A DNA stretch of 13,800 nt from Candidatus Portnoybacteria bacterium CG08_land_8_20_14_0_20_40_83 (GCA_002774415.1 PEYL01000085.1:1-13800), one strand, 5' to 3'; positions 1 to 6,256 are shown, counted from the stretch's first letter. A program made the numbers and translations. The notes: generated by a model from the letters alone, not told the origin.

Positions 1-1
1 T

Positions 2-37
2 AAAAAATTTATAGAAGCTCCGCAACAAAAGTTATAA
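2..37 (+). CDS. 3' end of an upstream gene (partial, C-terminus only)
   Basis: The frame starting at base 2 reads KKFIEAPQQKL and stops at TAA (35-37). It lies just before a terminator hairpin (49-86), where the end of a rightward transcript would be expected. Only eleven codons are visible, so the product cannot be named. The alternative is that this is non-coding sequence with a chance open frame. Confidence 0.35.
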   Translation, partial: KKFIEAPQQKL

Positions 38-48
38 GCTGAACTTTT

Positions 49-86
49 AAAGCAAAATCCCGCAAGAATTACGGGATTTTGCTTTT
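49..86. terminator. Bidirectional rho-independent terminator
   Basis: A 14-bp perfect inverted repeat (49-62 with 72-85, loop of 9) has a CCCG/CGGG core flanked by A-rich and T-rich arms ending in TTTTGCTTTT on the plus strand. Either strand gives a GC stem followed by a U-rich run. It sits between a rightward gene end and the leftward tRNA unit, so it probably serves both. Confidence 0.75.
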
Positions 87-89
87 GTG

Positions 90-164
90 TGCCCGAGGAG
101 GGAGTTGAACCCTCATGAGCGTGAGCTCATACGATTTTGAGTCGTGCGCACTCAACCGCTAGAT
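90..164 (-). tRNA. tRNA-Leu(CAA), 3' portion only (truncated or interrupted)
   Basis: Read on the minus strand, the segment contains part of a D-loop with GG, an anticodon arm with loop CTCAAAA (anticodon CAA), a long variable arm (ATGAGC TCAC GCTCAT), a T arm (GAGGG TTCAACT CCCTC), the 3' acceptor strand CTCGGGC and discriminator A. The long variable arm and anticodon identify leucine. No 5' acceptor strand or 5' half of the D-stem is found: the preceding bases are the last codons of the endonuclease gene, whose TGA stop abuts the fragment. The outer pair of the anticodon stem is C-A. It is either a remnant left by insertion of the endonuclease gene or the 3' exon of an interrupted gene. CCA is not encoded. 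Confidence 0.7.
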
Positions 165-890
165 TCATTTGTCTCTAATTCTTGTATATTTGCGCCTTTT
201 TTCCTTAGAGATTAATTTTAAAATCTTTTTGGCAATATCTCGCTTTCTTTTTAGGCAGGGGACATTTTTATCATAATAAATCCAAGAAAGTAATTTTGTC
301 GATTCTTTTTTGCCGAATTTTAGGTGCCACATTCTTGCTGTTTGGTATGACCTGTAAATTTTTGCCTGAGCGGTATGTCCTTTTATATGGATGAGTTTAA
401 AAATATTTTCTCTTATCCACTCTATATGGGTTTTGCTAGCGGACATAAATCTGACCCATAAACGAGTATAAATATATTTCGGATTTTTAAATGTATTATA
501 GTAATCTTTATAGGTTGTAATTGTGCCATCGCCATCGAGATGCCCTCTTAAAAAATCACGAAAATATTTACTTGGCAATTTGATTTTGCCAATAGTATAT
601 GTTTTATTAGGAAATAATCCTATTTTAATCAACCAGCGGTAGAATTGAACATTGCCAAATTGGACTCTATAGGAAGGTTTCTTGCCCCAACCGTCATTTT
701 TTGAGCGGGCGATACGATTTGATAATTTTAAGCATTTCTTAAAAGTTCGTAATTGAGAAACTTCAGAAGACCTCATTGTCATATGGCGTCCGTCACCGGA
801 TAGATTTCCGTCGGTAACAAGCAGGCCTACTGCATAAGCGATTTTTGATGACCATTTAAATTCTTTTTTAGGTAATTTTAACCTTGTCAT
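165..890 (-). CDS. LAGLIDADG homing endonuclease, tRNA-associated
   Basis: The 241-residue basic protein carries two LAGLIDADG-type helices, AVGLLVTDGNL (about residues 20-30) and LRGHLDGDGTI (about 114-124), each with the acidic residue expected at a catalytic metal site. Two motifs in one chain mean a pseudo-symmetric monomeric enzyme that cuts a long specific DNA site to copy its own gene (family knowledge). It starts 8 bases after the end of the complete tRNA-Leu and its TGA touches the tRNA-Leu fragment, so both flanks are tRNA genes with the same anticodon. No Shine-Dalgarno sequence precedes the ATG. There is no room outside the ORF for a group I intron core, so it looks like a free-standing endonuclease gene that invaded a tRNA-Leu locus; an intron partly overlapping the ORF cannot be excluded. 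It could also be a maturase-like relative, but no splicing role is visible. Confidence 0.88.
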   Translation of the reverse strand: MTRLKLPKKEFKWSSKIAYAVGLLVTDGNLSGDGRHMTMRSSEVSQLRTFKKCLKLSNRIARSKNDGWGKKPSYRVQFGNVQFYRWLIKIGLFPNKTYTIGKIKLPSKYFRDFLRGHLDGDGTITTYKDYYNTFKNPKYIYTRLWVRFMSASKTHIEWIRENIFKLIHIKGHTAQAKIYRSYQTARMWHLKFGKKESTKLLSWIYYDKNVPCLKRKRDIAKKILKLISKEKRRKYTRIRDK

Positions 891-898
891 TTAAGGAG

Positions 899-982
899 TG
901 CCCAGGGAGAGATTTGAACTCTCACGGCCTTGCGGCCAGTGGATTTTGAGTCCACACTGTCTGCCAATTCCAGCACCCGGGC
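899..982 (-). tRNA. tRNA-Leu(CAA), complete
   Basis: The 84-base gene folds fully: acceptor GCCCGGG/CCTGGGC (one G-U), D-stem CTG/CAG, anticodon stem GTGGA/TCCAC around CTCAAAA (anticodon CAA, reading UUG), long variable arm TGGCCGCAAGGCCGT, T arm GAGAG TTCAAAT CTCTC, discriminator A. The 3' CCA is not encoded and must be added by CCA-adding enzyme. A consensus promoter lies a few bases upstream. It differs from the downstream tRNA-Leu fragment in every stem, so the two are separate genes and not copies of one att site. Confidence 0.95.
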
Positions 983-990
983 TTAATTTC

Positions 991-1019
991 ATTCTATGTT
1001 GATATGCACCATTTGTCAA
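991..1019 (-). promoter_or_regulatory. sigma70-type promoter of the tRNA-Leu unit
   Basis: On the minus strand TTGACA (1014-1019) and TAGAAT (991-996) are 17 bases apart, which places the start within a few bases of the tRNA 5' end at 982. The -35 overlaps the -35 of the parA promoter on the other strand. Confidence 0.8.
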
Positions 1020-1041
1020 TTTTGAAAAATTGATTTATAAT
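1013..1041 (+). promoter_or_regulatory. sigma70-type promoter of parAB (leaderless start)
   Basis: TTGTCA (1013-1018) and a perfect TATAAT (1036-1041) are 17 bases apart. The expected start is near 1048, only about two bases before the parA ATG at 1050, and no ribosome binding site exists, so the parA mRNA is probably leaderless. Six bases are shared with the -35 of the divergent tRNA promoter. Confidence 0.75.
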
Positions 1042-1049
1042 TAATATAA

Positions 1050-1817
1050 ATGGCAAAAATAATTGCATTTATTAACCAAAAAGGAGGGGTGGGGAAAACG
1101 ACTTCGGCAGTGAATTTAGCTGGCTATTTGGCGGCGCTGGGAAAATATGTCTTACTGGTTGATTTGGACCCGCAGGCCAATGCCACTTCGGGCCTTGGTT
1201 TTGAGCCGGAAAGCCTGGAAAAAAGTCTTTATCATAGTTTGATTGGTCAAGTCCCTCCCCAGGAACTTATAAAAAAAACCAATCTTTTTGGTTATGAATT
1301 AATTCCTGCTTCCGGCGATCTGGCCGGCGCAGCCGTTGAATTAGTGCCGGTCCAGGACAGGGAATTTCGGCTTTGGAACATACTCCATCAAGTGAGAACA
1401 AACTATGATTATGTTATAATTGATTCGCCGCCAAGCCTGGGTCTTTTAACAATCAACGGCCTTGTCGCGGCTGATGAAATAATTATTCCGGTGCAAACAG
1501 AATATTATGCGCTTGAGGGATTGGGCCAGCTTTTAAAAACCGTCAATTTGGTTCAGGAAAATCTTGGCAAAGATTTGAAAATCAAAGGCGCGCTTTTAAC
1601 GATGTATGATAAGCGCAATAAGCTTTCCCGGCGGGTTGCCAAAGAAGTCAGGTTGCATTTTCCCGGTTATGTTTTTGAGACGCAGATTCCGCGCTGCATT
1701 CGCTTGGGTGAAGCACCGAGTTTTGGCAAGACAATTCTGCAGTATGACGCTTCTTCGCACGGCGGCAAAGCCTACAGACAATTAGCAGAGGAAATATTAA
1801 AAATGGAAGAAAAATAA
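1050..1817 (+). CDS. parA: Chromosome partitioning ATPase ParA (Soj family)
   Basis: This 255-residue protein is a deviant Walker-type ATPase that binds DNA non-specifically as an ATP dimer and moves ParB-bound origins over the nucleoid. The P-loop KGGVGKTT is at residues 11-18 with the extra signature lysine K11; the A' motif DLDPQAN contains D40; the Walker B strand VIIDSPPS has D125. Length and the absence of an N-terminal DNA-binding domain fit chromosomal Soj-type ParA and not the long plasmid type. The parB start follows the TAA by 17 bases with no promoter between, so the two form an operon. Translation probably starts on a leaderless message. The call is secure; MinD-like relatives are excluded by the lack of a C-terminal amphipathic helix and by the adjacent parB. 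Confidence 0.96.
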   Translation: MAKIIAFINQKGGVGKTTSAVNLAGYLAALGKYVLLVDLDPQANATSGLGFEPESLEKSLYHSLIGQVPPQELIKKTNLFGYELIPASGDLAGAAVELVPVQDREFRLWNILHQVRTNYDYVIIDSPPSLGLLTINGLVAADEIIIPVQTEYYALEGLGQLLKTVNLVQENLGKDLKIKGALLTMYDKRNKLSRRVAKEVRLHFPGYVFETQIPRCIRLGEAPSFGKTILQYDASSHGGKAYRQLAEEILKMEEK

Positions 1818-1834
1818 ATAACTAACGTAAAAAT

Positions 1835-2728
1835 ATGGCAATCATCGGCAAAGGCCTTCATTCCTTAATTCCTCCAAAATCACAAACCGAGGAAGTTTCT
1901 TTTCCTAAGGTTTCTCAGCCATTGCGGGTAAAAAAAGAAAGCGTTTTTAATATTGAAACAAACAAAATCAGTCCCAATCCGATGCAGCCGCGCCAGGAAA
2001 TGGATAGGGATGATTTATCGGAACTGGCCGATTCAATTAAGGAGCACGGGATTTTACAGCCTTTGATTGTGACAAAAACCGTCAGGGATTTGGCCAAAGG
2101 GCAGGACGTTGAGTATGCTTTAATTGCAGGACACAGGCGTTGGGCAGCAGCCAGAATGCTCGGGCTGCCGCACGTACCTGCCATAATCAGAGATTCAACC
2201 GAGCAGCAGAGATTGGAATTGGCTTTGGTAGAAAATTTGCAAAGGGCCGATTTAAACGCTCTTGACAAGGCAAATGCTTTCAAACGCTTGCACGATGAAT
2301 TTGATTTAACCCATCAGGAAATTGCCCAAAAAGTCGGCAAAAGCAGAGAAGTGGTGACCAATACCATGCGCTTGCTCTCTTTACCTCAAGAAATTCAAGA
2401 GGGATTGCGTGGCAACAAAATTTCTGAAGGCCACGCTAAGATGCTTGCCGGTGTGAAAAGCCCGCAGACACAGAAAGCGCTTTATGATGAAATAATTCAA
2501 AATAGCCTAAATGTTAGGCAGGTGGAACAGAGAGTAAGAGAAGTTTCCGTTTCGGCGCACAAGCGGAAAATATTTCATGACCCGGAAATAAAAAAAATCG
2601 CCGGTCAGCTGACAGGCTATTTTGGAAACAAAGTTGACATTCATCGTTCGGGCATTGGCGGCAAAGTTGTGATAAATTTTTCGGACAAAGAAGATTTGGG
2701 GAAAGTGGTGAAAAAAATTATAAAATAG
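1835..2728 (+). CDS. parB: Chromosome partitioning protein ParB (Spo0J family)
   Basis: The 297-residue protein has the full ParB layout. A short N-terminal GKGLHSLIP segment like the ParA-contact region of other ParB proteins is followed by the CTP-binding ParB/Srx domain (about 40-135) with NPMQPRQ, ELADSIKEHGILQPLIV and the GHRRW box (99-103; GERR in many homologues), then ENLQRADLNALDKANAF (133-149), a helix-turn-helix for parS recognition (about 157-182), and a short basic C-terminal dimerisation end (GKVVKKIIK). The family loads at parS, closes as a CTP-dependent clamp and spreads. It is the second gene of the parAB operon. No Shine-Dalgarno sequence precedes the ATG. No match to the usual parS palindrome was seen in this window. 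Confidence 0.95.
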   Translation: MAIIGKGLHSLIPPKSQTEEVSFPKVSQPLRVKKESVFNIETNKISPNPMQPRQEMDRDDLSELADSIKEHGILQPLIVTKTVRDLAKGQDVEYALIAGHRRWAAARMLGLPHVPAIIRDSTEQQRLELALVENLQRADLNALDKANAFKRLHDEFDLTHQEIAQKVGKSREVVTNTMRLLSLPQEIQEGLRGNKISEGHAKMLAGVKSPQTQKALYDEIIQNSLNVRQVEQRVREVSVSAHKRKIFHDPEIKKIAGQLTGYFGNKVDIHRSGIGGKVVINFSDKEDLGKVVKKIIK

Positions 2729-2744
2729 CGACACCGATATACGA

Positions 2745-2813
2745 ATTACACACGGATGACGCGGATAAATAATCCGGGTGGGCATTTCCGTGTAATGTTT
2801 GCCGGAGGCAAAC
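2745..2813. repeat. Inverted repeats in the parB downstream spacer
   Basis: ATTACACACGGA (2745-2756) and TCCGTGTAAT (2787-2796) can pair apart from a two-base bulge, and directly after them GTTTGCC-GGA-GGCAAAC (2797-2813) forms a 7-bp hairpin. The phase of CACGGATGACGCGGATAA resembles the repeats around the GxxExxY gene at 9133-9575, so this may be the scar of a similar insertion. No gene is supported here. Confidence 0.4.
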
Positions 2814-2832
2814 TTTATGCTATCAGTGTGCT

Positions 2833-2871
2833 TTCCATGACACCGAAATCAATCTTTCGGCGTTTTTGATT
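2833..2871 (+). repeat. 39-bp direct repeat, copy A
   Basis: It matches 4452-4490 at 35 of 39 positions, same orientation. The pair brackets the operon at 2942-4343 and its promoter, like imperfect attachment-site or recombination duplications at a gene 3' end. Confidence 0.65.
2843..2867 (+). terminator. Terminator hairpin downstream of parB
   Basis: CCGAAA (2843-2848) and TTTCGG (2855-2860) pair around six bases and are followed by CGTTTTT. The same hairpin exists in the rel copy of this repeat. Confidence 0.5.
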
Positions 2872-2874
2872 GAA

Positions 2875-2910
2875 AAAAGAGCCCCGCAAAATTAAACGGG
2901 GCTTTTTACC
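2875..2910. terminator. Strong rho-independent terminator after parAB
   Basis: GCCCCG (2881-2886) and CGGGGC (2897-2902), extended by A-rich and T-rich arms, form a stem with a ten-base loop followed by TTTTT and a further T-run on the plus strand. The A-run on the left gives a U-run on the other strand, so it can also stop leftward transcription of the 2942-4343 operon. Confidence 0.85.
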
Positions 2911-2941
2911 TTTTTACGATGATTTTTGTGGCGTTTTATTT

Positions 2942-3454
2942 TTATTTTTGTTTTTTGCCAATGCGCCAATGCGCCAGTCGCCAATTGTATAGTTCTGATT
3001 TAAGATATTTGGTTAGTGGCATCCATGAAAGGCCTTCGGGCCGAACATAGGTTGTCGTTTGAATCTTAGTTCGGCGAATATCATTTTTGTTTACGCCGAG
3101 TATTTCAAAAATTTTCCACACTTTTATCATAGTGACCGCAGGGAAATACTTAGAATTGTGCAGCGGGAAAATAAAATTTAATCGGCCTCGTTTACAGACC
3201 GTAAGTGAATCAATTTCGCCGTTAGCAATTAGCGGTTTAAACCGTTGTTTAACGATTTCGCTAATTTGTGCGGAATTTCTGCGTTTTCCCCTTCTTAATT
3301 GTACAGATATTTTACCTTTGTCATATTCTGCTTGTTCTGCAATTGTAAGAAGGATTCTAAAGCAGTTGCTCCGGTCGGAATTTGGTGGATAAAGTAGATT
3401 TGTGTGCGGTTCGCCACGATTCCATAGTAATTTTATGTCAATTTTTTCTTCCAC
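2942..3454 (-). CDS. Hypothetical basic protein, second gene of the two-gene insert
   Basis: I do not recognise this 170-residue protein. The start was set at GTG (3454) because AAGGAGG lies four bases upstream; an ATG further upstream would overlap the preceding gene by 86 bases and bury this ribosome binding site. The protein is rich in Lys and Arg. A central part (FRILLTIAEQAEYDKGKI, then QISEIVKQRFKPLI and RGRLNFIFP) has the helix, helix, strand rhythm of a winged helix, and it ends in a basic tail (RIGKKQK). No membrane segment or catalytic motif stands out. The upstream gene's TAA is 13 bases away, so the two are translationally close and likely act together. The last codons lie in a small tandem repeat (ATGCGCCA units, 2960-2984). 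A DNA- or RNA-binding partner is a guess only. Confidence 0.6.
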   Translation of the reverse strand: MEEKIDIKLLWNRGEPHTNLLYPPNSDRSNCFRILLTIAEQAEYDKGKISVQLRRGKRRNSAQISEIVKQRFKPLIANGEIDSLTVCKRGRLNFIFPLHNSKYFPAVTMIKVWKIFEILGVNKNDIRRTKIQTTTYVRPEGLSWMPLTKYLKSELYNWRLAHWRIGKKQK

Positions 3455-3467
3455 GGCGCCTCCTTCA

Positions 3468-4343
3468 TTACGAAAGTAATATCTTGCGCAATTTTTCTTT
3501 ACTTTCCTTTTTTTCCGCTTCAGATATTTCTGACCATGCCTTTGAACGTTCACTGTCAGCGATTCTTGTTGCTTCCCGATCCTTTAAGAATTTTTGATAC
3601 ATTTCTTCGTACCCGTAATAAGCCACAACCTCCTTGGTGGTAAAATGATGAGGCAATATTATTCGCACCTTCTTTTTTGGAAGTTCCCACGAGATAGATT
3701 TCTCATCTACCCTTGGAGGATGTTTTTTGGAGTTGAAACGGAATAAAGTGGGAAACACAGAGAACTCTGCGTCTAGTTCTTCGTCGGGAATATTATCCAG
3801 CAAGAACCGTCTATAATTATCAACTTCTGGTATGAAGAGAGCGTCCCTATGTATCACCAAATTGTAAAAGTCATCGTCACCTATGCGCGACCCATACCTT
3901 GGATTTAATCCGCCATTCTTATTAACGGCACTGATAAATTTCTTCCATTTTTCCACTTGGGTCACATACGGTTTTAGCTCCTCAAAAATATCTGCTTCAG
4001 GAACCTTCTCGTTAATGCAAAGTTCTTCCTTTTTCCTCGTAAGCGACGACTTACATTCAACAACCCATTTTATTAATTTCTCGGCAAGCTCCGCGTTTTC
4101 CTTGAGTTGTCCCTTTAGTCTCTCGTCATTTAATCGGCATCCGGCCTTGACGAAAATTTCTTCTTTGCCTACCCACCATATTAAAACAATTTTGCTTTCT
4201 TCAATGGTATCAGATAAGAATGAAATCTTAGCTTCATACAATTTGTTAACAGGCAATAATGCTTCTTCCTGATCAATAAATATCCCTGGAATTTCACCAG
4301 ACACACCATCTCGCCCTTCTCCTAAAAAATATTTTATTGCCAT
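3468..4343 (-). CDS. Hypothetical protein, first gene of the two-gene insert
   Basis: I do not recognise this 291-residue protein. The ATG at 4343 is preceded by AAGGAGG at seven bases, so it is preferred over an in-frame ATG 39 bases upstream. The N-terminus (MAIKYFLGEGRDGVSG) leads to a beta-rich segment (KIVLIWWVGKEEIFVKAG, about residues 50-67 from this start), a charged helical region (about 70-135), an acidic patch with GDDDFYNLVIHRDALF, and a C-terminal alpha-helical, Lys/Glu-rich tail (SEAEKKESKEKLRKILLS) that could form a coiled coil. No signal peptide or membrane helix is seen. It has its own promoter with an overlapping palindrome, and the next gene follows after 13 bases. Its location between two diverged copies of the rel 3' end marks the pair as accessory DNA. 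Function unknown. Confidence 0.65.
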   Translation of the reverse strand: MAIKYFLGEGRDGVSGEIPGIFIDQEEALLPVNKLYEAKISFLSDTIEESKIVLIWWVGKEEIFVKAGCRLNDERLKGQLKENAELAEKLIKWVVECKSSLTRKKEELCINEKVPEADIFEELKPYVTQVEKWKKFISAVNKNGGLNPRYGSRIGDDDFYNLVIHRDALFIPEVDNYRRFLLDNIPDEELDAEFSVFPTLFRFNSKKHPPRVDEKSISWELPKKKVRIILPHHFTTKEVVAYYGYEEMYQKFLKDREATRIADSERSKAWSEISEAEKKESKEKLRKILLS

Positions 4344-4393
4344 ACAATTCCCTCCTTTCATCGGTTTATATTCGGTTTTCAACGAACAATATT

Positions 4394-4430
4394 AAAATAG
4401 CACACACTGGCCTATTTTGTAAATATTTAC
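4394..4430 (-). promoter_or_regulatory. Promoter of the two-gene insert with overlapping palindrome
   Basis: On the minus strand TTTACA (4418-4423) and TATTTT (4394-4399) are 18 bases apart, with TG at the extended -10 position (TGC before TATTTT). The perfect 12-base palindrome GTAAATATTTAC (4419-4430) covers the -35 and is placed like an operator. The start would be near 4387, about 44 bases ahead of the ATG. Confidence 0.55.
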
Positions 4431-4444
4431 GTCTGTTGGTTAAT

Positions 4445-6178
4445 TTATTGCTTCCATGACACCGAGATTAATCTTTCGGTGTTTTTTATTTTTTTTATAT
4501 TTTTGCATTCGGCTTTATGGACCGAAACTCCGCGGTTGAGCGTGATATAGCCTTGAATCTGGTCGCCGGGCTGGGGATTGCAGCATTTGGCAAAAAAACT
4601 TAAAATTTTTGTTTCGCCTTTGATTTCGACTATTGGAGCCTGAAGTGCTTTGAGCGGTATAGGCTTTTGTTTAATTTCTTTTTGCGCCTGTTTTTGCTGG
4701 GTAGCTCTTTTAATACGTTCTGCCTTGCTTTGTTTAAACCACTCTCTGATTTTATTTTTTGCCAGGCTTGTTTTGACGATTCTAAGCCAGTCCTGCGAAG
4801 GTTTTTCTTCTTTTTTGGTCAGGATTTCCACCAATTGTCCATTTAAAAGTTGTTCATCAAGAGAAACCATCTTTCCGTCTACTTTGGCGCCTAAGCATCG
4901 GTGCCCGATAGAGGTATGGATATGATAGGCAAAATCAAGAGGGGTGGCTTCTTCGGGCAAGTCAATGACATCGCCTTTGGGAGTCAGGACAAATATCCTG
5001 TCTTTAAAAAAATCAATTTTGAGCAGCTGGAAAAAATCTTCGGAGCCCGGCGGAAATTCTTCCTGCCATTTTTGAAGGTCTTGAATCCATTTTAATTCTT
5101 TTTCCGGCGGTTTCGTCAGAAGTCTTTTGATGTAGGCTTTCAAGCCCTTTTGTTCGGAATAATACCAGTGGGCAGCGATACCATATTCTGCCTCGTGGTG
5201 CATCTCAGAAGTTTTTATTTGAAATTCGGTAATCTTGCCGTCAGGGCAAAAAACGGTGGTGTGAAGCGAGCGGTAGCCATTTGGTTTTGGCAGGGCAATA
5301 TAGTCTTTGATTCTGCCAGGCAGTGGCTTCCAAAGCTTATGAATTACTCCCATTGCGCCGTAGCATTCATCAATATTTTTAACGATGATTCGCAAAGCAA
5401 CCAAATCATAAATTTTATTTAAGTCCATGTCATAGCGCTGAAGCTTTCGATAAAGGCTGAAATATCGCTTGACCCGGGAGTGGATTTCTATGGGTTCGAT
5501 GTCGGCTTTTTTCATCGCTTTTTCAACTATGGCCGTAATTTTTTTTAAATATTTTTCGCGTTCCTCATATTCCTCTTTTACTTGGCTGATAAGCCAGTTA
5601 TATTCTTTTGGATAAACAACAGGAAATGCCAAATCTTCCAATTCGCCCGAAATTTTTCTCATGCCAAGCCTATAAGCAATAGGGGCATATATTTCCAGGG
5701 TCTCTCTGGCCAGCCTTTTTTGTTTTTCTTCGTCAAAAACACAGATTGTTTTTAGGCCAATTAGGCGATTAATTAATTTGATTATGACCACGCGAATATC
5801 TTTGGCTGTGGCTAAAAATAACTTTCTTAAGTTTTCAATGTTGCGTTGCGCCCCTTTGTGCTCAACTTTTCCGACATTGGTCACCCCTTCCACCAATGAT
5901 AAAATTTCTTCTCCGAATTCTTTTTTAAGCTCTTGTCTTGTCACGTCAACCCGTTCAAGCGCTTCGTGGAGCAGGCCGGCAACCACAACGACCGTTCCCA
6001 ATTTTATTTCAGACAAGGCAAAAGCAATTTCACAGCAGTGTTCAAGCAGGGTCTGGCCCGACAGTCTTTTTTTGTCTTTATAGATTTTTTGGGCATAATC
6101 AAAAACCCGCTCAATTAATTCTTGATTGAGCTGGGGATTTAGCTCGTTTATTTTTTTAATAAATTCTTCTTTCGTCAT
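4445..6178 (-). CDS. rel: (p)ppGpp synthetase of the RelA/SpoT family, hydrolase-degenerate, no ACT domain
   Basis: Stringent-response enzyme that transfers pyrophosphate from ATP to GDP/GTP. The 577 residues run as an HD-like domain (about 25-190), a synthetase domain (about 230-345), TGS (about 393-456) and a conserved-Cys domain (KCCNPQPGD, 531-539; H554, C558). The synthetase looks intact: RVKRYFSLYRKL (235-246), YDLVALR with D258, GYRSLHTTV (301-309), EFQIKT with E318, and RIKD at 289-292, the charged motif of Rel-type enzymes. The hydrolase site is decayed: H47 and H71 remain, but HD is H71-E72, EDT is ERV, and the usual KLADRLHN reads KLINRLIG, replacing the metal Asp by N137. The chain stops where the ACT/RRM domain normally begins (ERLISVSWKQ), and the displaced copy at 2823 stops at the same place, so the short form seems native. 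Expected activity is synthesis only. The ribosome binding site AGGA lies in a leader hairpin. Confidence 0.93.
   Translation of the reverse strand: MTKEEFIKKINELNPQLNQELIERVFDYAQKIYKDKKRLSGQTLLEHCCEIAFALSEIKLGTVVVVAGLLHEALERVDVTRQELKKEFGEEILSLVEGVTNVGKVEHKGAQRNIENLRKLFLATAKDIRVVIIKLINRLIGLKTICVFDEEKQKRLARETLEIYAPIAYRLGMRKISGELEDLAFPVVYPKEYNWLISQVKEEYEEREKYLKKITAIVEKAMKKADIEPIEIHSRVKRYFSLYRKLQRYDMDLNKIYDLVALRIIVKNIDECYGAMGVIHKLWKPLPGRIKDYIALPKPNGYRSLHTTVFCPDGKITEFQIKTSEMHHEAEYGIAAHWYYSEQKGLKAYIKRLLTKPPEKELKWIQDLQKWQEEFPPGSEDFFQLLKIDFFKDRIFVLTPKGDVIDLPEEATPLDFAYHIHTSIGHRCLGAKVDGKMVSLDEQLLNGQLVEILTKKEEKPSQDWLRIVKTSLAKNKIREWFKQSKAERIKRATQQKQAQKEIKQKPIPLKALQAPIVEIKGETKILSFFAKCCNPQPGDQIQGYITLNRGVSVHKAECKNIKKIKNTERLISVSWKQ
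4452..4490 (+). repeat. 39-bp direct repeat, copy B (inside the rel 3' end)
   Basis: This copy forms the last twelve codons and stop region of the intact rel gene. It matches 2833-2871 with four mismatches and marks the other edge of the two-gene segment. Confidence 0.65.
4459..4490 (+). terminator. Rightward terminator hidden in the rel coding end
   Basis: ACACCGA and TCGGTGT pair across an AT-rich loop and are followed on the plus strand by TTTTTTATTTTTTTT. The signal points rightwards although no rightward gene precedes it now. It makes sense if rel once faced parB directly, which supports insertion of the 2942-4343 operon. Confidence 0.55.
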
Positions 6179-6184
6179 AATTTA

Positions 6185-6211
6185 TCCTGAGCCCTTCGAC
6201 TATGCTCAGGA
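6185..6211 (-). repeat. Leader hairpin covering the rel ribosome binding site
   Basis: TCCTGAGC (6185-6192) and GCTCAGGA (6204-6211) form an 8-bp stem with an 11-base loop in the rel leader. The only Shine-Dalgarno-like AGGA, six bases before the ATG, is one arm of this stem. The element matches 8502-8532 inside topA at 24 of 31 positions in the opposite orientation, so it is a dispersed palindromic repeat that may have taken on a translational role. Confidence 0.6.
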
Positions 6212-6227
6212 AGGATTGACAATTAAG

Positions 6228-6256
6228 ATTATAAGAGTATTATTGTGAATAATCAA
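6228..6256 (-). promoter_or_regulatory. sigma70-type promoter of rel
   Basis: TTGATT (6251-6256) and a perfect TATAAT (6228-6233) are separated by 17 bases on the minus strand. A dyad ATTATT-GTG-AATAAT (6239-6253) fills the spacer and could be an operator. The start near 6221 leaves a leader of about 42 bases that contains the hairpin. Confidence 0.75.

Larger units (their letters stand above)
2823..2873 (-). pseudogene. Displaced 3' fragment of a rel gene
   Basis: Read on the minus strand, this stretch encodes IKNAERLISVSWKAH and a TGA. The intact rel gene at 4445-6178 ends in IKNTERLISVSWKQ. Over 39 bases (2833-2871 against 4452-4490) there are only four differences, two of them silent in the rel frame. 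Homology stops upstream of the first isoleucine. It appears to be the end of a rel allele separated from its gene, probably when the two-gene segment between the copies arrived. Confidence 0.55.

Noticed and set aside
90..982. Group I intron in tRNA-Leu, as in the cyanobacterial tRNA-Leu(UAA) intron
   Set aside because: Both tRNA segments contain an uninterrupted anticodon loop, only 8 and 0 bases flank the endonuclease ORF, and the two tRNAs have different stems, so no proper exon pair or intron core can be shown.
90..982. Integrative element with tRNA attL/attR
   Set aside because: No integrase is present and the only shared run between the two tRNA parts is the eleven bases around the anticodon; swapping halves there would break both anticodon stems.
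2756..2869. Short rightward ORF in the parB downstream spacer
   Set aside because: It lacks a ribosome binding site and is made of repeat and terminator sequence.
3087..4272. Rightward open frames opposite the two unknown genes
   Set aside because: The leftward frames have strong ribosome binding sites, a promoter and operon spacing, while the rightward ones have none.
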